Source: Phytohabitans aurantiacus (GTDB taxonomy: Bacteria > Actinomycetota > Actinomycetes > Mycobacteriales > Micromonosporaceae). From it: 64,000 nt of DNA. The translations under genes and the position numbers were made by a program. The notes beneath the pieces were generated by a model. That model did not search any database, had not been told where the DNA came from, and saw nothing but the letters and a program-made list of their open reading frames with translations. How positions within the stretch are numbered: the first letter of the stretch is position 1; the number at the start of each line of letters is the position of its first letter. Positions 41,995 to 50,070 of this stretch are shown one piece after another. The stretch covers positions 1 through 64,000 of the forward strand of contig NZ_BSDI01000056.1 in the NCBI RefSeq assembly GCF_027923225.1, read 5' to 3'.

Positions 41995-42264
41995 TCAGTG
42001 ATCCGAGCCGAAGTACCAGCCGTAGGTCCGCCAGTCGTAGAAATGCCAACCGCACTGCGAGGTCTTCGGCCCGTGGAGGGCGCGGACGATGTCGCAGACC
42101 TCCAGCGTGCTGTACGGGCCGTACTGCAGCCACATCATCGTGCTCGGGCCCTCGGCGGCGCCGGCCGGCGCGGCGGCGTTGGCTGGTCCGGCGGCGGCGA
42201 GCCCGGTCACGCCGAGCACGCCCGCGAGCACGGCTCCGATCGCGGCCCTGCGCATACGAGTCAT
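41995..42264 (-). CDS. Small secreted protein
   Basis: This 89-residue product has a signal peptide (RRAAIGAVLAGVLGVTGLAA, cleavage near ANAAA) and a short Trp/Tyr-rich mature part with two Cys (EVCDIV, SQCGWHFYDW), likely one disulfide. No family is recognised. It is convergent with the methyltransferase gene. Confidence 0.6.
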   Translation of the reverse strand: MTRMRRAAIGAVLAGVLGVTGLAAAGPANAAAPAGAAEGPSTMMWLQYGPYSTLEVCDIVRALHGPKTSQCGWHFYDWRTYGWYFGSDH

Positions 42265-42447
42265 CACGATCCCCCTGTCCCTTTCCGGTATGCAGGTCGC
42301 CAGTGCAGCACAGTGGACCTTTCACGAGCCTGACTGTGCCGGTCACCGGCGACCGTGAAGAGGAACCCGGTCGCGTGCGTAGATACAGGTGACGGCTCGC
42401 GACGGGAGGTACGAAGTGATCGGGTACCACGATCGTCCGGGGGCGCG

Positions 42448-43044
42448 GTGAACGGGGTGAGCACGGACACGCACGCCGACACCGATGCCGCGATCATCCA
42501 GGCGTCGCTGGGTGACCCCGACCGGTTCGCGGTGATCTACGACAGGTACGCCGCGACGCTGTACCGGTACGCCCACCAGCGCGTCGGCGCCGAGGGTGCC
42601 GACGATGTCGTGGCGGACGCGTTCCTGTCGGCGTTTCGCGGGCGCGGGCAGTACGACCTGTCCCGCCCCGACGCCCGGCCCTGGCTGTTCGGCATCCTCA
42701 CCCGGAAGCTGGCCAGCCACCACCGCAAGGAGAAGGCCCGGTACCGCGCGATGGCCCGCGCCGCGCCGGACGGCGTACTCGAAGGCCCGGCGGACGAGGT
42801 GGCCACCCGGGTGATCGCCGACGCGGCCCGGCGGCCGCTGGCAGCCGCGCTGGCCGCGCTGTCGCGCGGCGACCGGGACGTGCTGCTGCTGGTGGCCTGG
42901 GGTCAGCTCAGCTACGACGAGGTGGCGGCGGCACTGAGCATCCCGCCCGGCACCGTCGGGTCCCGGCTCAACCGGGCCCGCCGCAAGGTCCGTGAGGCGC
43001 TGGGCGGCGTGGACCCGTCCGGCATGTCCGAGGAGGAGCGATGA
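42448..43044 (+). CDS. ECF RNA polymerase sigma factor
   Basis: This 198-residue sigma factor has region 2 (VIYDRYAATLYRYAHQRVG, DDVVADAFLSAFRGR) and region 4 (ALAALSRGDRDVLLLVAWGQ, LSYDEVAAALSIPPGTVGSR). GTG 42448 or GTG 42457 is the start. Its stop overlaps the ATG of the CU044_5270 gene as ATGA. That pairing is common in actinomycetes and suggests the membrane partner regulates or reports to the sigma factor. Confidence 0.88.
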   Translation: MNGVSTDTHADTDAAIIQASLGDPDRFAVIYDRYAATLYRYAHQRVGAEGADDVVADAFLSAFRGRGQYDLSRPDARPWLFGILTRKLASHHRKEKARYRAMARAAPDGVLEGPADEVATRVIADAARRPLAAALAALSRGDRDVLLLVAWGQLSYDEVAAALSIPPGTVGSRLNRARRKVREALGGVDPSGMSEEER

Positions 43045-44219
43045 CACCCAATCCCACGCTGCCCGACGAGCTGCGGCTGGTCGAGGAGTTCGGCGAGACA
43101 CTCAAGCCCACCGGCGCGCACCCACCGGCCGACCTGCGCCACCGGGTCATGCACGCCGTGCGGCACGACCGGTCCCGTGGCGGGCTGCTGCCCCGTACCG
43201 CGAGCTGGCCGGCCGGCGCGCGCCTGGCCTGGCGGATCGGCGCACCGGCCACCGTCGCCGCGACCATCGCGGCCGGGCTGATCGCCGGCAACGTGGCCAA
43301 CGTCGCCGGCAACGCGCCCGCCCCGCCGACCGCCGAAACGAGCACACCGGCACCCACCGGCACGCCCGCGCCCGCCGGTGCCTCGGGGGTGCTGCTGCTG
43401 GCCGCCCAGCACGCCGAGGCCACCCCGCTGGCCGCGGCCAGGGACAACCAGTTCGTGTACGTCGAGTCGGTGGAGGTGCGTTCGAAGACCGGCAAGGACG
43501 GCAAGACACGCGTCGAGGGACCGGTGCGGGTGCGGACCTGGCTGTCGGTCGACGGCACCCGCGACGGACTGGTCACCGAGGACACGGGCGCCCGCACGAA
43601 GCTCTCCGGTTGCCGCAACGGTTTGCGGGCCGAGACGATCGACCGGCCGGACACCACTCCCAAGGTGCCGTGCGTGCCGGAACCGGCCTACCAGCACACC
43701 GACGTGCCCACCGACCCGGACGGGCTGCTGACCTACCTGTACGACCCCGCGGACAACCATGACCACTACGTGTGGATCCTGGAGCCGGGCTCGCGGAAAG
43801 GCCGCTACGTCAAGATCTCCGAGGACCAGCGGGCGTTCATGAGGCTGGCGGGGCTGCTGTGGCAGAACCACTCCCCCGCGGTACAGGCGGCCGCTTTCCG
43901 GGCCGCGGCCCGGATCCCCGGCGTCGAGCTGCGCCCGGCCGTCACCGACGCCGCCGGACGGGCCGGCGTGGCCGTCACCCGCACCGAGATCGGCGTCCGT
44001 GAGGAACTGGTCTTCGCCCCGGGCACGTATGCGTTCCTCGGCCACAACTCGATCGCCGCCGAGTACCGCGTGACCGGCCCGGAGCACACCGGGCAGCCGC
44101 CGGGCGCCGTCGACTCCGTCCGCATCCAGGACCTCGGGAGCATGAAGCCCGGCACCATCCTGCAGAAGTGGTCGATCCTGCGAACAGGCATTGTGGACCG
44201 GGCCGGCCAGCGCCCCTGA
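43041..44219 (+). CDS. CU044_5270-family protein (sigma-factor partner)
   Basis: This 392-residue protein has a cytoplasmic N terminus of ~65 residues, one membrane helix (APATVAATIAAGLIAGNVAN), a Thr/Pro linker and an extracellular C-terminal domain (DNQFVYVESVEVRSK, GTRDGLVTED, RTEIGVREELVF). The family is regularly encoded next to ECF sigma factors, and the topology is that of an anti-sigma or surface sensor, but a classical zinc anti-sigma motif is not seen. A strong hairpin ends the unit at 44250. Confidence 0.8.
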   Translation: MTPNPTLPDELRLVEEFGETLKPTGAHPPADLRHRVMHAVRHDRSRGGLLPRTASWPAGARLAWRIGAPATVAATIAAGLIAGNVANVAGNAPAPPTAETSTPAPTGTPAPAGASGVLLLAAQHAEATPLAAARDNQFVYVESVEVRSKTGKDGKTRVEGPVRVRTWLSVDGTRDGLVTEDTGARTKLSGCRNGLRAETIDRPDTTPKVPCVPEPAYQHTDVPTDPDGLLTYLYDPADNHDHYVWILEPGSRKGRYVKISEDQRAFMRLAGLLWQNHSPAVQAAAFRAAARIPGVELRPAVTDAAGRAGVAVTRTEIGVREELVFAPGTYAFLGHNSIAAEYRVTGPEHTGQPPGAVDSVRIQDLGSMKPGTILQKWSILRTGIVDRAGQRP

Positions 44220-44249
44220 CGCTCGCAGGCTTACCAACAGGCTCATATG

Positions 44250-44273
44250 GGCTCCCTCGCTTGCGAGGGAGCC
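44250..44273. terminator. Perfect hairpin terminator
   Basis: GGCTCCCTCGC pairs exactly with GCGAGGGAGCC. It lies 31 bp after the CU044_5270 gene stop and 15 bp before the next start. No U-tract is present. Confidence 0.7.
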
Positions 44274-44287
44274 TGTACCGTTCGGGG

Positions 44288-44650
44288 ATGACCGCGCGAC
44301 AGTGGGCACAGCGCCTGCCGATCGTCGTCGCGCTGTTGCTCGGCACGATCGCGGTCACCGGGCCCGCTGACGCCACCCCGCGGCACGATACGGGCCAGAC
44401 GGCCAGCACCGTCCATGCCGTCCTCGCCGCCCCGCTCACGCCGGAGCTGCGCGCGAAGGTCGGGCTGCTGCTGGTCAAGCGGGGCGGGGCGGCGGCCGCC
44501 GGTGCCGAGGTCGCCAGCGCCACCTGGGCCGCCGCGGTCAGCGTGGCGCCCCCGGCGCTGTGGTGGGTGGTGCGCGCGGCCGAGGGGCAACAGCGCCCCG
44601 GGCTCCACCGCGAGACGTTCCAGGGCAGGGCGCCGCCAGCGACGCGGTGA
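44288..44650 (+). CDS. Small membrane/secreted protein upstream of SecDF
   Basis: The 120 residues contain an N-terminal signal or membrane segment (QRLPIVVALLLGTIAVTGPA) and a second hydrophobic stretch (AAAGAEVASATWAAAVSVAP). The start lies 15 bp after a terminator hairpin and the stop 42 bp before the SecDF start. No family is recognised. A role linked to SecDF is only inferred from position. Confidence 0.5.
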   Translation: MTARQWAQRLPIVVALLLGTIAVTGPADATPRHDTGQTASTVHAVLAAPLTPELRAKVGLLLVKRGGAAAAGAEVASATWAAAVSVAPPALWWVVRAAEGQQRPGLHRETFQGRAPPATR

Positions 44651-44692
44651 TTTCCGCGTCCTGTTAGCACTGTCCTCAAAGGAGACTTCATC

Positions 44693-46894
44693 GTGTCGCG
44701 CGCCGTTGCCGCGCGCGCGTTTCTCGCCCTCATCGTGCTCGGCGTGTGCGGATGGCTGGTCGCCACCCGCCCGCCGAAGCTTGGGCTGGATCTGCGCGGC
44801 GGTACCCAGATCGTGCTGGAAACCAAAGACGGAGAACTGAATCAGGCCAACCGCGCCACCACCGACCAGACCCTGGAGGTGCTGCGCCGGCGGGTCGACG
44901 AGCTCGGCGTCACCGAGCCGACGCTCCTGCGCTCCGGCGACCGCCGGATCATCGTCGAACTGCCCGGCGTCACCGACCCCGCGACCGCTGTCGCGGTCAT
45001 CGGAAAGACCGCACAGCTCGCGTTCCGTCCGGTGCTCGCGGCCGAGGCCGGGGCCGACCGGGTACTGCCGGACGAGAGCGGTCGCACGCTGCCACTGGGT
45101 CCGGTGGCGCTCGCCGGGCAACGGATCGACGACGCGAACGCCGTCATCGGCGAGCTCGGCGGCTGGGAGGTGGTGGTGAAGTTCGCCGACAGCCGGGCCG
45201 AGCACGACTGGCAGCGGCTCTCGGCCAAGCTCGCCTGCGCACCGCCCGGTGACCCGACCCGGCGGCTCGCGATCGTCCTCGACGACAAGGTGATCAGCTC
45301 GCCGGAGATGGGCGCCGAGGCGGTCTGCGACGTCGGGTACTCCGGTGACTCGATGCGCATCACCGGCCGCTTCACCGCCGCCGAGGCAAAGGACCTGGCC
45401 CTGCTGATCCGGGCCGGCGCGCTGCCGGTACCGGTGGAGATCGTCGAGCAGCGGACCGTCGGCCCGACCCTGGGCCGTGCCGCGATCGACGCCTCGACGT
45501 GGGCCGCCCTGATCGGCGTGGCCGCCACGATGCTGTTCATCGCCGGGGTCTACCGCATCGCCGGTGGCCTCGCGGCGGTGGCGCTCGCCGCGTACGGCCT
45601 GGTCTCGTACGCGGCGCTGCTGGCCCTGGGCGCGACGCTGACCCTGCCGGGCCTGGCCGGGTTCGTGCTCGCGATCGGCATGGCCATCGACGCCAACGTG
45701 CTCGTCTTCGAACGGGCGAGGGAGGAGTTCGCGGGCGGCCGCCGCAGCCTGCCACACGCCACCGAACGCGGCTTCCGCCGCGCCCTGTCCGCCATCGCCG
45801 ACTCGAACGTCACCACACTGCTGGCCGCCGGCCTGCTGTTCGTGCTCGCCTCCGGGCCGGTACGGGGATTCGGGGTGACGCTCAGCGTCGGCGTCATCGC
45901 GTCGATGTTCACCGCGCTGATCCTGACCCGGCTGCTGCTGGAGGCGACGGTCAGCCGGCGGTGGCTGTGGAGCCGGCCGGCGTGGAGCGGGCTCGGCCAC
46001 GCGGGCTGGGTACGGCGGGCGATCGAGCGGCGCGAACCGGCCCTGATGTCACGCGGACGGCTGTGGTTGGCGGTGTCCACAGTGGCCGTCGTCCTCGCGT
46101 TCGCCGGCATCGCCTCCCGGGGACTGAACCTGGGCGTCGAGTTCACCGGCGGCCGGATGGTCGAGTACACGACGGCGCAGCCGCTGCCGGCCGATACCGC
46201 CCGCGCGGCGGTGGAGTCGACCGGCCTGCCGCACGCGGTGGTGAACGAGTCCGGAGACGGCAACGTCGCGGTGCGGGCCGGTCGCTTCGACGACGGCACC
46301 GAACGGCGGGTCCGCACCGCGCTCGCCGAAGCCGGCGGTGGCACCGCGACACCGGTACGGGACGAGCTGGTCGGCCCGAGCCTGGGCGCCGAGTTGCGGC
46401 GCAACGCCCTCGTGGCGCTCACCGTGGCGCTCGCCGCGCAACTGCTGTACCTGACCGTCCGGTTCCAGTGGCGGTGGGGCGCCGCCGCGGTGCTGGCGAT
46501 GCTGCACGACGTGGTACTGGTGATCGGGGTGTTCGCCTGGCTGGGGCGCCCCGTCGATGGGGTGTTCCTCGCGGCGCTGCTGACCGTCATCGGGTACTCG
46601 GTGAACGACACCGTCGTGGTCTTCGACCGGATCAGGGAACTCGTCCGGGGCAAGCCGCGCCGGCGTGACCTCGCCGAGCTCGCCAACCGGGCCTGCCTGC
46701 AGACCATCCCGCGTACGGTCAACACCGGGCTCGGCGCCGTCTTCATCCTCGGCGCGCTCGCCATACTGGGCAGCGGGTCGCTTGTGGACTTCGCGTTGGC
46801 GCTGCTGGTCGGCATCGGCGTCGGCACGTACTCGTCGGTGTTTCTCGCCACGCCACTGGCCGTCCGGTTCGAACCCGGCACCGCGCGGCGATGA
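44693..46894 (+). CDS. secDF: Fused protein-export membrane protein SecDF
   Basis: In this 733-residue protein the SecD part (1-~420) and SecF part (~440-733) are fused, each with six membrane helices. SecD signatures are LGLDLRGGTQIVLETKDGE, a shortened P1 domain (LEVLRRRVDELGVTEP) and GMAIDANVLVFERAREE. SecF shows LGVEFTGGRMVEY and GYSVNDTVVVFDRIRE. SecDF uses the proton gradient to pull proteins through SecYEG. GTG 44693 has AAAGGAG 8 bp upstream. Actinomycetes usually carry separate secD and secF near ruvB, so this is probably an accessory copy. Confidence 0.9.
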   Translation: MSRAVAARAFLALIVLGVCGWLVATRPPKLGLDLRGGTQIVLETKDGELNQANRATTDQTLEVLRRRVDELGVTEPTLLRSGDRRIIVELPGVTDPATAVAVIGKTAQLAFRPVLAAEAGADRVLPDESGRTLPLGPVALAGQRIDDANAVIGELGGWEVVVKFADSRAEHDWQRLSAKLACAPPGDPTRRLAIVLDDKVISSPEMGAEAVCDVGYSGDSMRITGRFTAAEAKDLALLIRAGALPVPVEIVEQRTVGPTLGRAAIDASTWAALIGVAATMLFIAGVYRIAGGLAAVALAAYGLVSYAALLALGATLTLPGLAGFVLAIGMAIDANVLVFERAREEFAGGRRSLPHATERGFRRALSAIADSNVTTLLAAGLLFVLASGPVRGFGVTLSVGVIASMFTALILTRLLLEATVSRRWLWSRPAWSGLGHAGWVRRAIERREPALMSRGRLWLAVSTVAVVLAFAGIASRGLNLGVEFTGGRMVEYTTAQPLPADTARAAVESTGLPHAVVNESGDGNVAVRAGRFDDGTERRVRTALAEAGGGTATPVRDELVGPSLGAELRRNALVALTVALAAQLLYLTVRFQWRWGAAAVLAMLHDVVLVIGVFAWLGRPVDGVFLAALLTVIGYSVNDTVVVFDRIRELVRGKPRRRDLAELANRACLQTIPRTVNTGLGAVFILGALAILGSGSLVDFALALLVGIGVGTYSSVFLATPLAVRFEPGTARR

Positions 46895-46966
46895 GCGATG
46901 GCCCGGCCCGGTGGCGGGCCGGGCCACCCTCTTCCGCACCGGGCGTCCAGTGGCGATGATGTGCGC

Positions 46967-47350
46967 GTGACGTCTCCATCCAGCGCGGAGCTCGACGCGT
47001 GGCCCGTGCCCCGCCGCACGCACACGATCCGGCGGCTCGTGGCGATCCCGCTCGCGGTGGTCGCCGCGCCGATCCTGGCCCTGTACGCGTACCTGCTGCT
47101 GTGGTGGCTGCCCGCGCTGACCGGTCCCGGCGACGAGCCGTGCGATCCGCTGACCGCTGGGCGGGGAGCGTGCTGGCAGCCGGAGCAGCGCACGTACTGG
47201 CTCCTGCTGGCCGCCGCGACCATCCCGGGCGCGGTCTGCCTCGTCCTGTCGGTGACCCGCACCTGGCGGGACCGCCGGTGGTGGCCCTGGCCCGTGGCAA
47301 CAGCGGTCCTACTACTCCTGGGCGGACTGCTGATAGGCCGGATGCCCTAA
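46967..47350 (+). CDS. Small membrane protein
   Basis: This product of ~127 residues has three membrane helices (LVAIPLAVVAAPILALYAYL, WLLLAAATIPGAVCLVLSV, VATAVLLLLGGLLIG). A Cys-containing outer loop (DEPCDPLTAGRGACW) lies between the first two and could form a disulfide. GTG 46967 or 46961 is the start. No family is recognised. It follows secDF after 72 bp. Confidence 0.55.
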   Translation: MTSPSSAELDAWPVPRRTHTIRRLVAIPLAVVAAPILALYAYLLLWWLPALTGPGDEPCDPLTAGRGACWQPEQRTYWLLLAAATIPGAVCLVLSVTRTWRDRRWWPWPVATAVLLLLGGLLIGRMP

Positions 47351-47429
47351 TACAGGCGGCCCGGCATCACCGCCGGCCATGGACCGTGAAAGCCTGCCTT
47401 CGAGGGGCAGCAGATCGCCACACGCCATC

Positions 47430-47657
47430 GGGCTACCGCGACGTCCGCGGCGCTCCAGCGCCGCTGCTCCCGCGGCCTCGCCCTCCGCGGCTACACAACC
47501 CACCCGGACGTAGCAGCGAAATCCCTGATAATGCAGCCTCCAACCGCCTCCAACACGACAAAATCGGGGATTTTGTCGGGATCTTGAGCGCGACTGGACG
47601 CGGCGGGTGAGGCCGCGGGAGCAGCGGCATGGAGCACGGCGAACGCCGCGGTAGCTC
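47430..47657. repeat. Full-length copy 2 of the dispersed palindromic repeat
   Basis: This 228-bp element is inverted relative to the copy at 491-717. Its arms are 47430-47490 and ~47600-47657, ending GGGCTACCGCG and CGCGGTAGCTC. The hairpin CGACAAAATC-GGG-GATTTTGTCG is at 47556-47578. The core text around GTAGCAGCGAAATCCCTGAT is also shared. It fills the 341-bp gap between two convergent genes, which holds nothing else recognisable apart from the flanking segment at 47356-47398. Confidence 0.8.
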
Positions 47658-47691
47658 AGAGCCCGGTCCTGAACCTGGCGCCAAAGGGTCC

Positions 47692-48297
47692 CTAGAACAA
47701 GCGGCCGAGCACGCCGGACTCGACCACGATGACCACGCCGATCAGGATGAACACGCCCGGCACGATCCAGTGCCCGAACCGCCGCACCACCGCGATCACC
47801 GTACGGTGCGAGCCCAGCCACGACCCGGCCAGGCACCACAGCGCCACCCCGACCGCGAACACGGCGACGGTGAGCAGGCTGCCGCCCGGCCCGATGGTGC
47901 GAAACAGCGGCGTGTACACCGAGATGTTGTCCGCGCCGTTGGCGATCGTGATCCCGGCGACCGACACCGCTCCCGTCGCCACCGCGGGCGCCGGCGGGTC
48001 GTCGTCGCCGCGCGCCCGGATCGCTGCGACCAGACCCTTCACGCCCAACGCGAACGGCACCAGGCCCAACAACCCGACCCACCGGTCGGGCACGATCGAC
48101 AGCCCGAGCGCGGCCACGGCCGAGACCGCCACCAGCACCCCGATGCCGGCGTACTGGCCCGCCCAGATATGCCAGGGTCGGGGCCTGGCCGCCGCCCGCG
48201 CGGACAGGAACAGCACCGTCAGCACGATCAGGTCGTCGACGTTCGTGCCCGCGAACACGCCAGCGGCGGTCACGACCGTGCCGACGAGATCTCCCAC
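47692..48297 (-). CDS. CadD-family cadmium/cation resistance transporter
   Basis: This 201-residue protein has about six helices. The opening VTAAGVFAGTNVDDLIVLTV and the internal VAGITIANGADNISVYTPLF are the paired TNxDD / NGxDN motifs of CadD and LysE-superfamily exporters. It should export Cd2+ or related cations. It is convergent with the small membrane protein gene and separated from it by full repeat copy 2. Confidence 0.85.
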   Translation of the reverse strand: MGDLVGTVVTAAGVFAGTNVDDLIVLTVLFLSARAAARPRPWHIWAGQYAGIGVLVAVSAVAALGLSIVPDRWVGLLGLVPFALGVKGLVAAIRARGDDDPPAPAVATGAVSVAGITIANGADNISVYTPLFRTIGPGGSLLTVAVFAVGVALWCLAGSWLGSHRTVIAVVRRFGHWIVPGVFILIGVVIVVESGVLGRLF

Positions 48298-48334
48298 GAG
48301 CCGGCAGTGTACGGCGGCGTCACGTGATAGATCG

Positions 48335-49096
48335 TCAGTGCGAGGCCCACCAGGTGGAGTCCGCGGCGGCGGTGTAGCCGAGGGACTCGTAGAGCGGCCT
48401 GCCCAGCCGGGACGCGGTCAGGGTGACCGGCAGGCCCGCCAGCGGAGCGAGGGAGCCGAGCATGACCGCCCGGCCGACGCCACGGGAGCGGAACACCGAC
48501 GAGGTGCCGACCCAGTAGTGGCTGGCGTACCCGCCCGTCGTGACGGTGACGCCCGCACCGGCGACCTCGCCGTCGAGGCGCGCCACGAACACGTCCACAC
48601 CCGGCTGGTCGAGCAGCGCCATGGGGAACACCTCGCCGGCCTGGTACGGCTCGAACCTGGTCAGCTCGAAACTCTCGATCACGACACGCTCGGCCGCGTG
48701 CATGTCCTTCTCGTCCCGCGCCGGGGTCACCTCCATCGCCGGGGCGGTGACAGGGCCGGGCTGGCGCAGCATGACGGGCATCTGCCAGGTGCGCATGCCC
48801 AGGTGGCTCATGTCGGTCGTGCTGAACGGGTCTTCGATCTCCACCGGACCCGGGGCGTTACGCACCAGTTCGGTGATCTCGGCACGCTCGTCGGCGCCGA
48901 GGTCGGGCTCCTGGATCAGTACGCGCAGGCCGGCGCGCTCGTCACCGGCGGCGGCGAGAAAGCCGGGGCGGCTGATCACCTCGTGACCGCGGGACCGTGC
49001 GGTCGCGGTCCAGAAGGCGGCGGAGTTGCGGGCCTGAAGCAGCGGCGCCTCAGCGAGGGCCGTGGGCCGGCCGGCGGCGTTCGTTCCGATCGTCAT
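48335..49096 (-). CDS. GNAT-family N-acetyltransferase
   Basis: This 253-residue protein ends with a GNAT domain: VDVFVARLDGEVAGAGVTVT, then WVGTSSVFRSRGVGRAVMLG (acetyl-CoA loop RxxGxG) and ASRLGRPLYESLGYT. The N-terminal ~120 residues form a second, degenerate acyltransferase-like half. The substrate is unknown. It is divergent from the ECF41-type sigma gene and may share control with it. Confidence 0.82.
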   Translation of the reverse strand: MTIGTNAAGRPTALAEAPLLQARNSAAFWTATARSRGHEVISRPGFLAAAGDERAGLRVLIQEPDLGADERAEITELVRNAPGPVEIEDPFSTTDMSHLGMRTWQMPVMLRQPGPVTAPAMEVTPARDEKDMHAAERVVIESFELTRFEPYQAGEVFPMALLDQPGVDVFVARLDGEVAGAGVTVTTGGYASHYWVGTSSVFRSRGVGRAVMLGSLAPLAGLPVTLTASRLGRPLYESLGYTAAADSTWWASH

Positions 49097-49159
49097 GCTG
49101 GTAATGATTCCGAATGCCGTGCGGCGCGCCCGAGCAGGGCGGCAGGCTAGGCTCGGCCG

Positions 49160-50020
49160 GTGCCACAGGACACGATCTTCAACGAACATCGCTCGCTGCT
49201 CGCCTCGGTCGCATACCGGGTGCTGGGCAGTTGGAGCGACGCCGAAGACGTGGTCCAGGACGCGTGGCTGCGGTGGAGCGCCGTCGACGCCGAGAAGGTC
49301 GACAACGCGAAGGGTTACCTGGTCCAGGTGGTCACCCGGCTGGCGATCGACCGCCTGCGCAGCGCCGCGTCCCGGCGCGAGACCTATGTCGGGCCGTGGC
49401 TGCCCGAGCCCATCCTGACCTCGCCGGACGTCGCTGACGACGTCGCCCGCTCGGAGTCGGTGTCGCTGGCGATGCTGTTGATCCTGGAGTCGCTGTCTCC
49501 CTTGGAGCGGGCGGTCTTCGTGCTCAACGAGGCGTTCGGCTACTCCCTCGCCGAGATCGCCACGATCGTCGAGCGCAGCCCGGAGGCGGTGCGCCAGACG
49601 GCGTCACGCGCCCGGGAGCACGTGCGGCGCGGGCGGCGCCGGTACGACACCGATCAGGCGACCCGGCGCAAGGTGACGGCCTCGTTCATGTCGGCGAGCA
49701 CCGGCGGCGACCTCACCCAGCTGATGGAGGTATTGGCGCCCGACGTCCGGTTGGTCTGCGACGGAGGCGGCCTGGCACCGGCACCGCAAAAGGTGATCGA
49801 GGGGATCGACCTGGTGGCGCGGGCGCTGGTCACGTTCGGCGGTCGCATGCCGCCGGAGCCGCGCGTCGTGGTGACCGAGGTCAACGGCGGTCCCGGCATC
49901 GTCATCTACTCCGCCGACACCCCGGTGGTGGTCCTCGTGCTGCACCTCGTCGATGGCCTTGCCGAGGAGATCCTCCTGATCAGCAACCCGGAGAAGCTGA
50001 CCGCCGTCGCCGGTTTGTGA
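49160..50020 (+). CDS. ECF41/SigJ-type RNA polymerase sigma factor
   Basis: This 286-residue sigma factor has regions 2 and 4 (LASVAYRVLGSWSDAEDVVQ, SPLERAVFVLNEAFGYSLAE) followed by a C-terminal SnoaL-like domain (~175-286; TASFMSASTGGDLTQLMEVL, APDVRLVCDGGG). In ECF41 and SigJ proteins this tail modulates sigma activity in place of an anti-sigma factor. The gene next door encodes a flavin oxidoreductase, a usual target class for ECF41. GTG 49160 is the start. Confidence 0.9.
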   Translation: MPQDTIFNEHRSLLASVAYRVLGSWSDAEDVVQDAWLRWSAVDAEKVDNAKGYLVQVVTRLAIDRLRSAASRRETYVGPWLPEPILTSPDVADDVARSESVSLAMLLILESLSPLERAVFVLNEAFGYSLAEIATIVERSPEAVRQTASRAREHVRRGRRRYDTDQATRRKVTASFMSASTGGDLTQLMEVLAPDVRLVCDGGGLAPAPQKVIEGIDLVARALVTFGGRMPPEPRVVVTEVNGGPGIVIYSADTPVVVLVLHLVDGLAEEILLISNPEKLTAVAGL

Positions 50021-50070
50021 CGGCGGTCACAGCGGCTCACGGTCCGGTGCCGCTGTCTCGTCCTCGTGGC

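Noticed and set aside
50025..50062. ECF41 promoter (GGTCACA ... CGTC)
   Set aside because: The boxes are 27 bp apart, too far for a sigma-factor promoter of this type.
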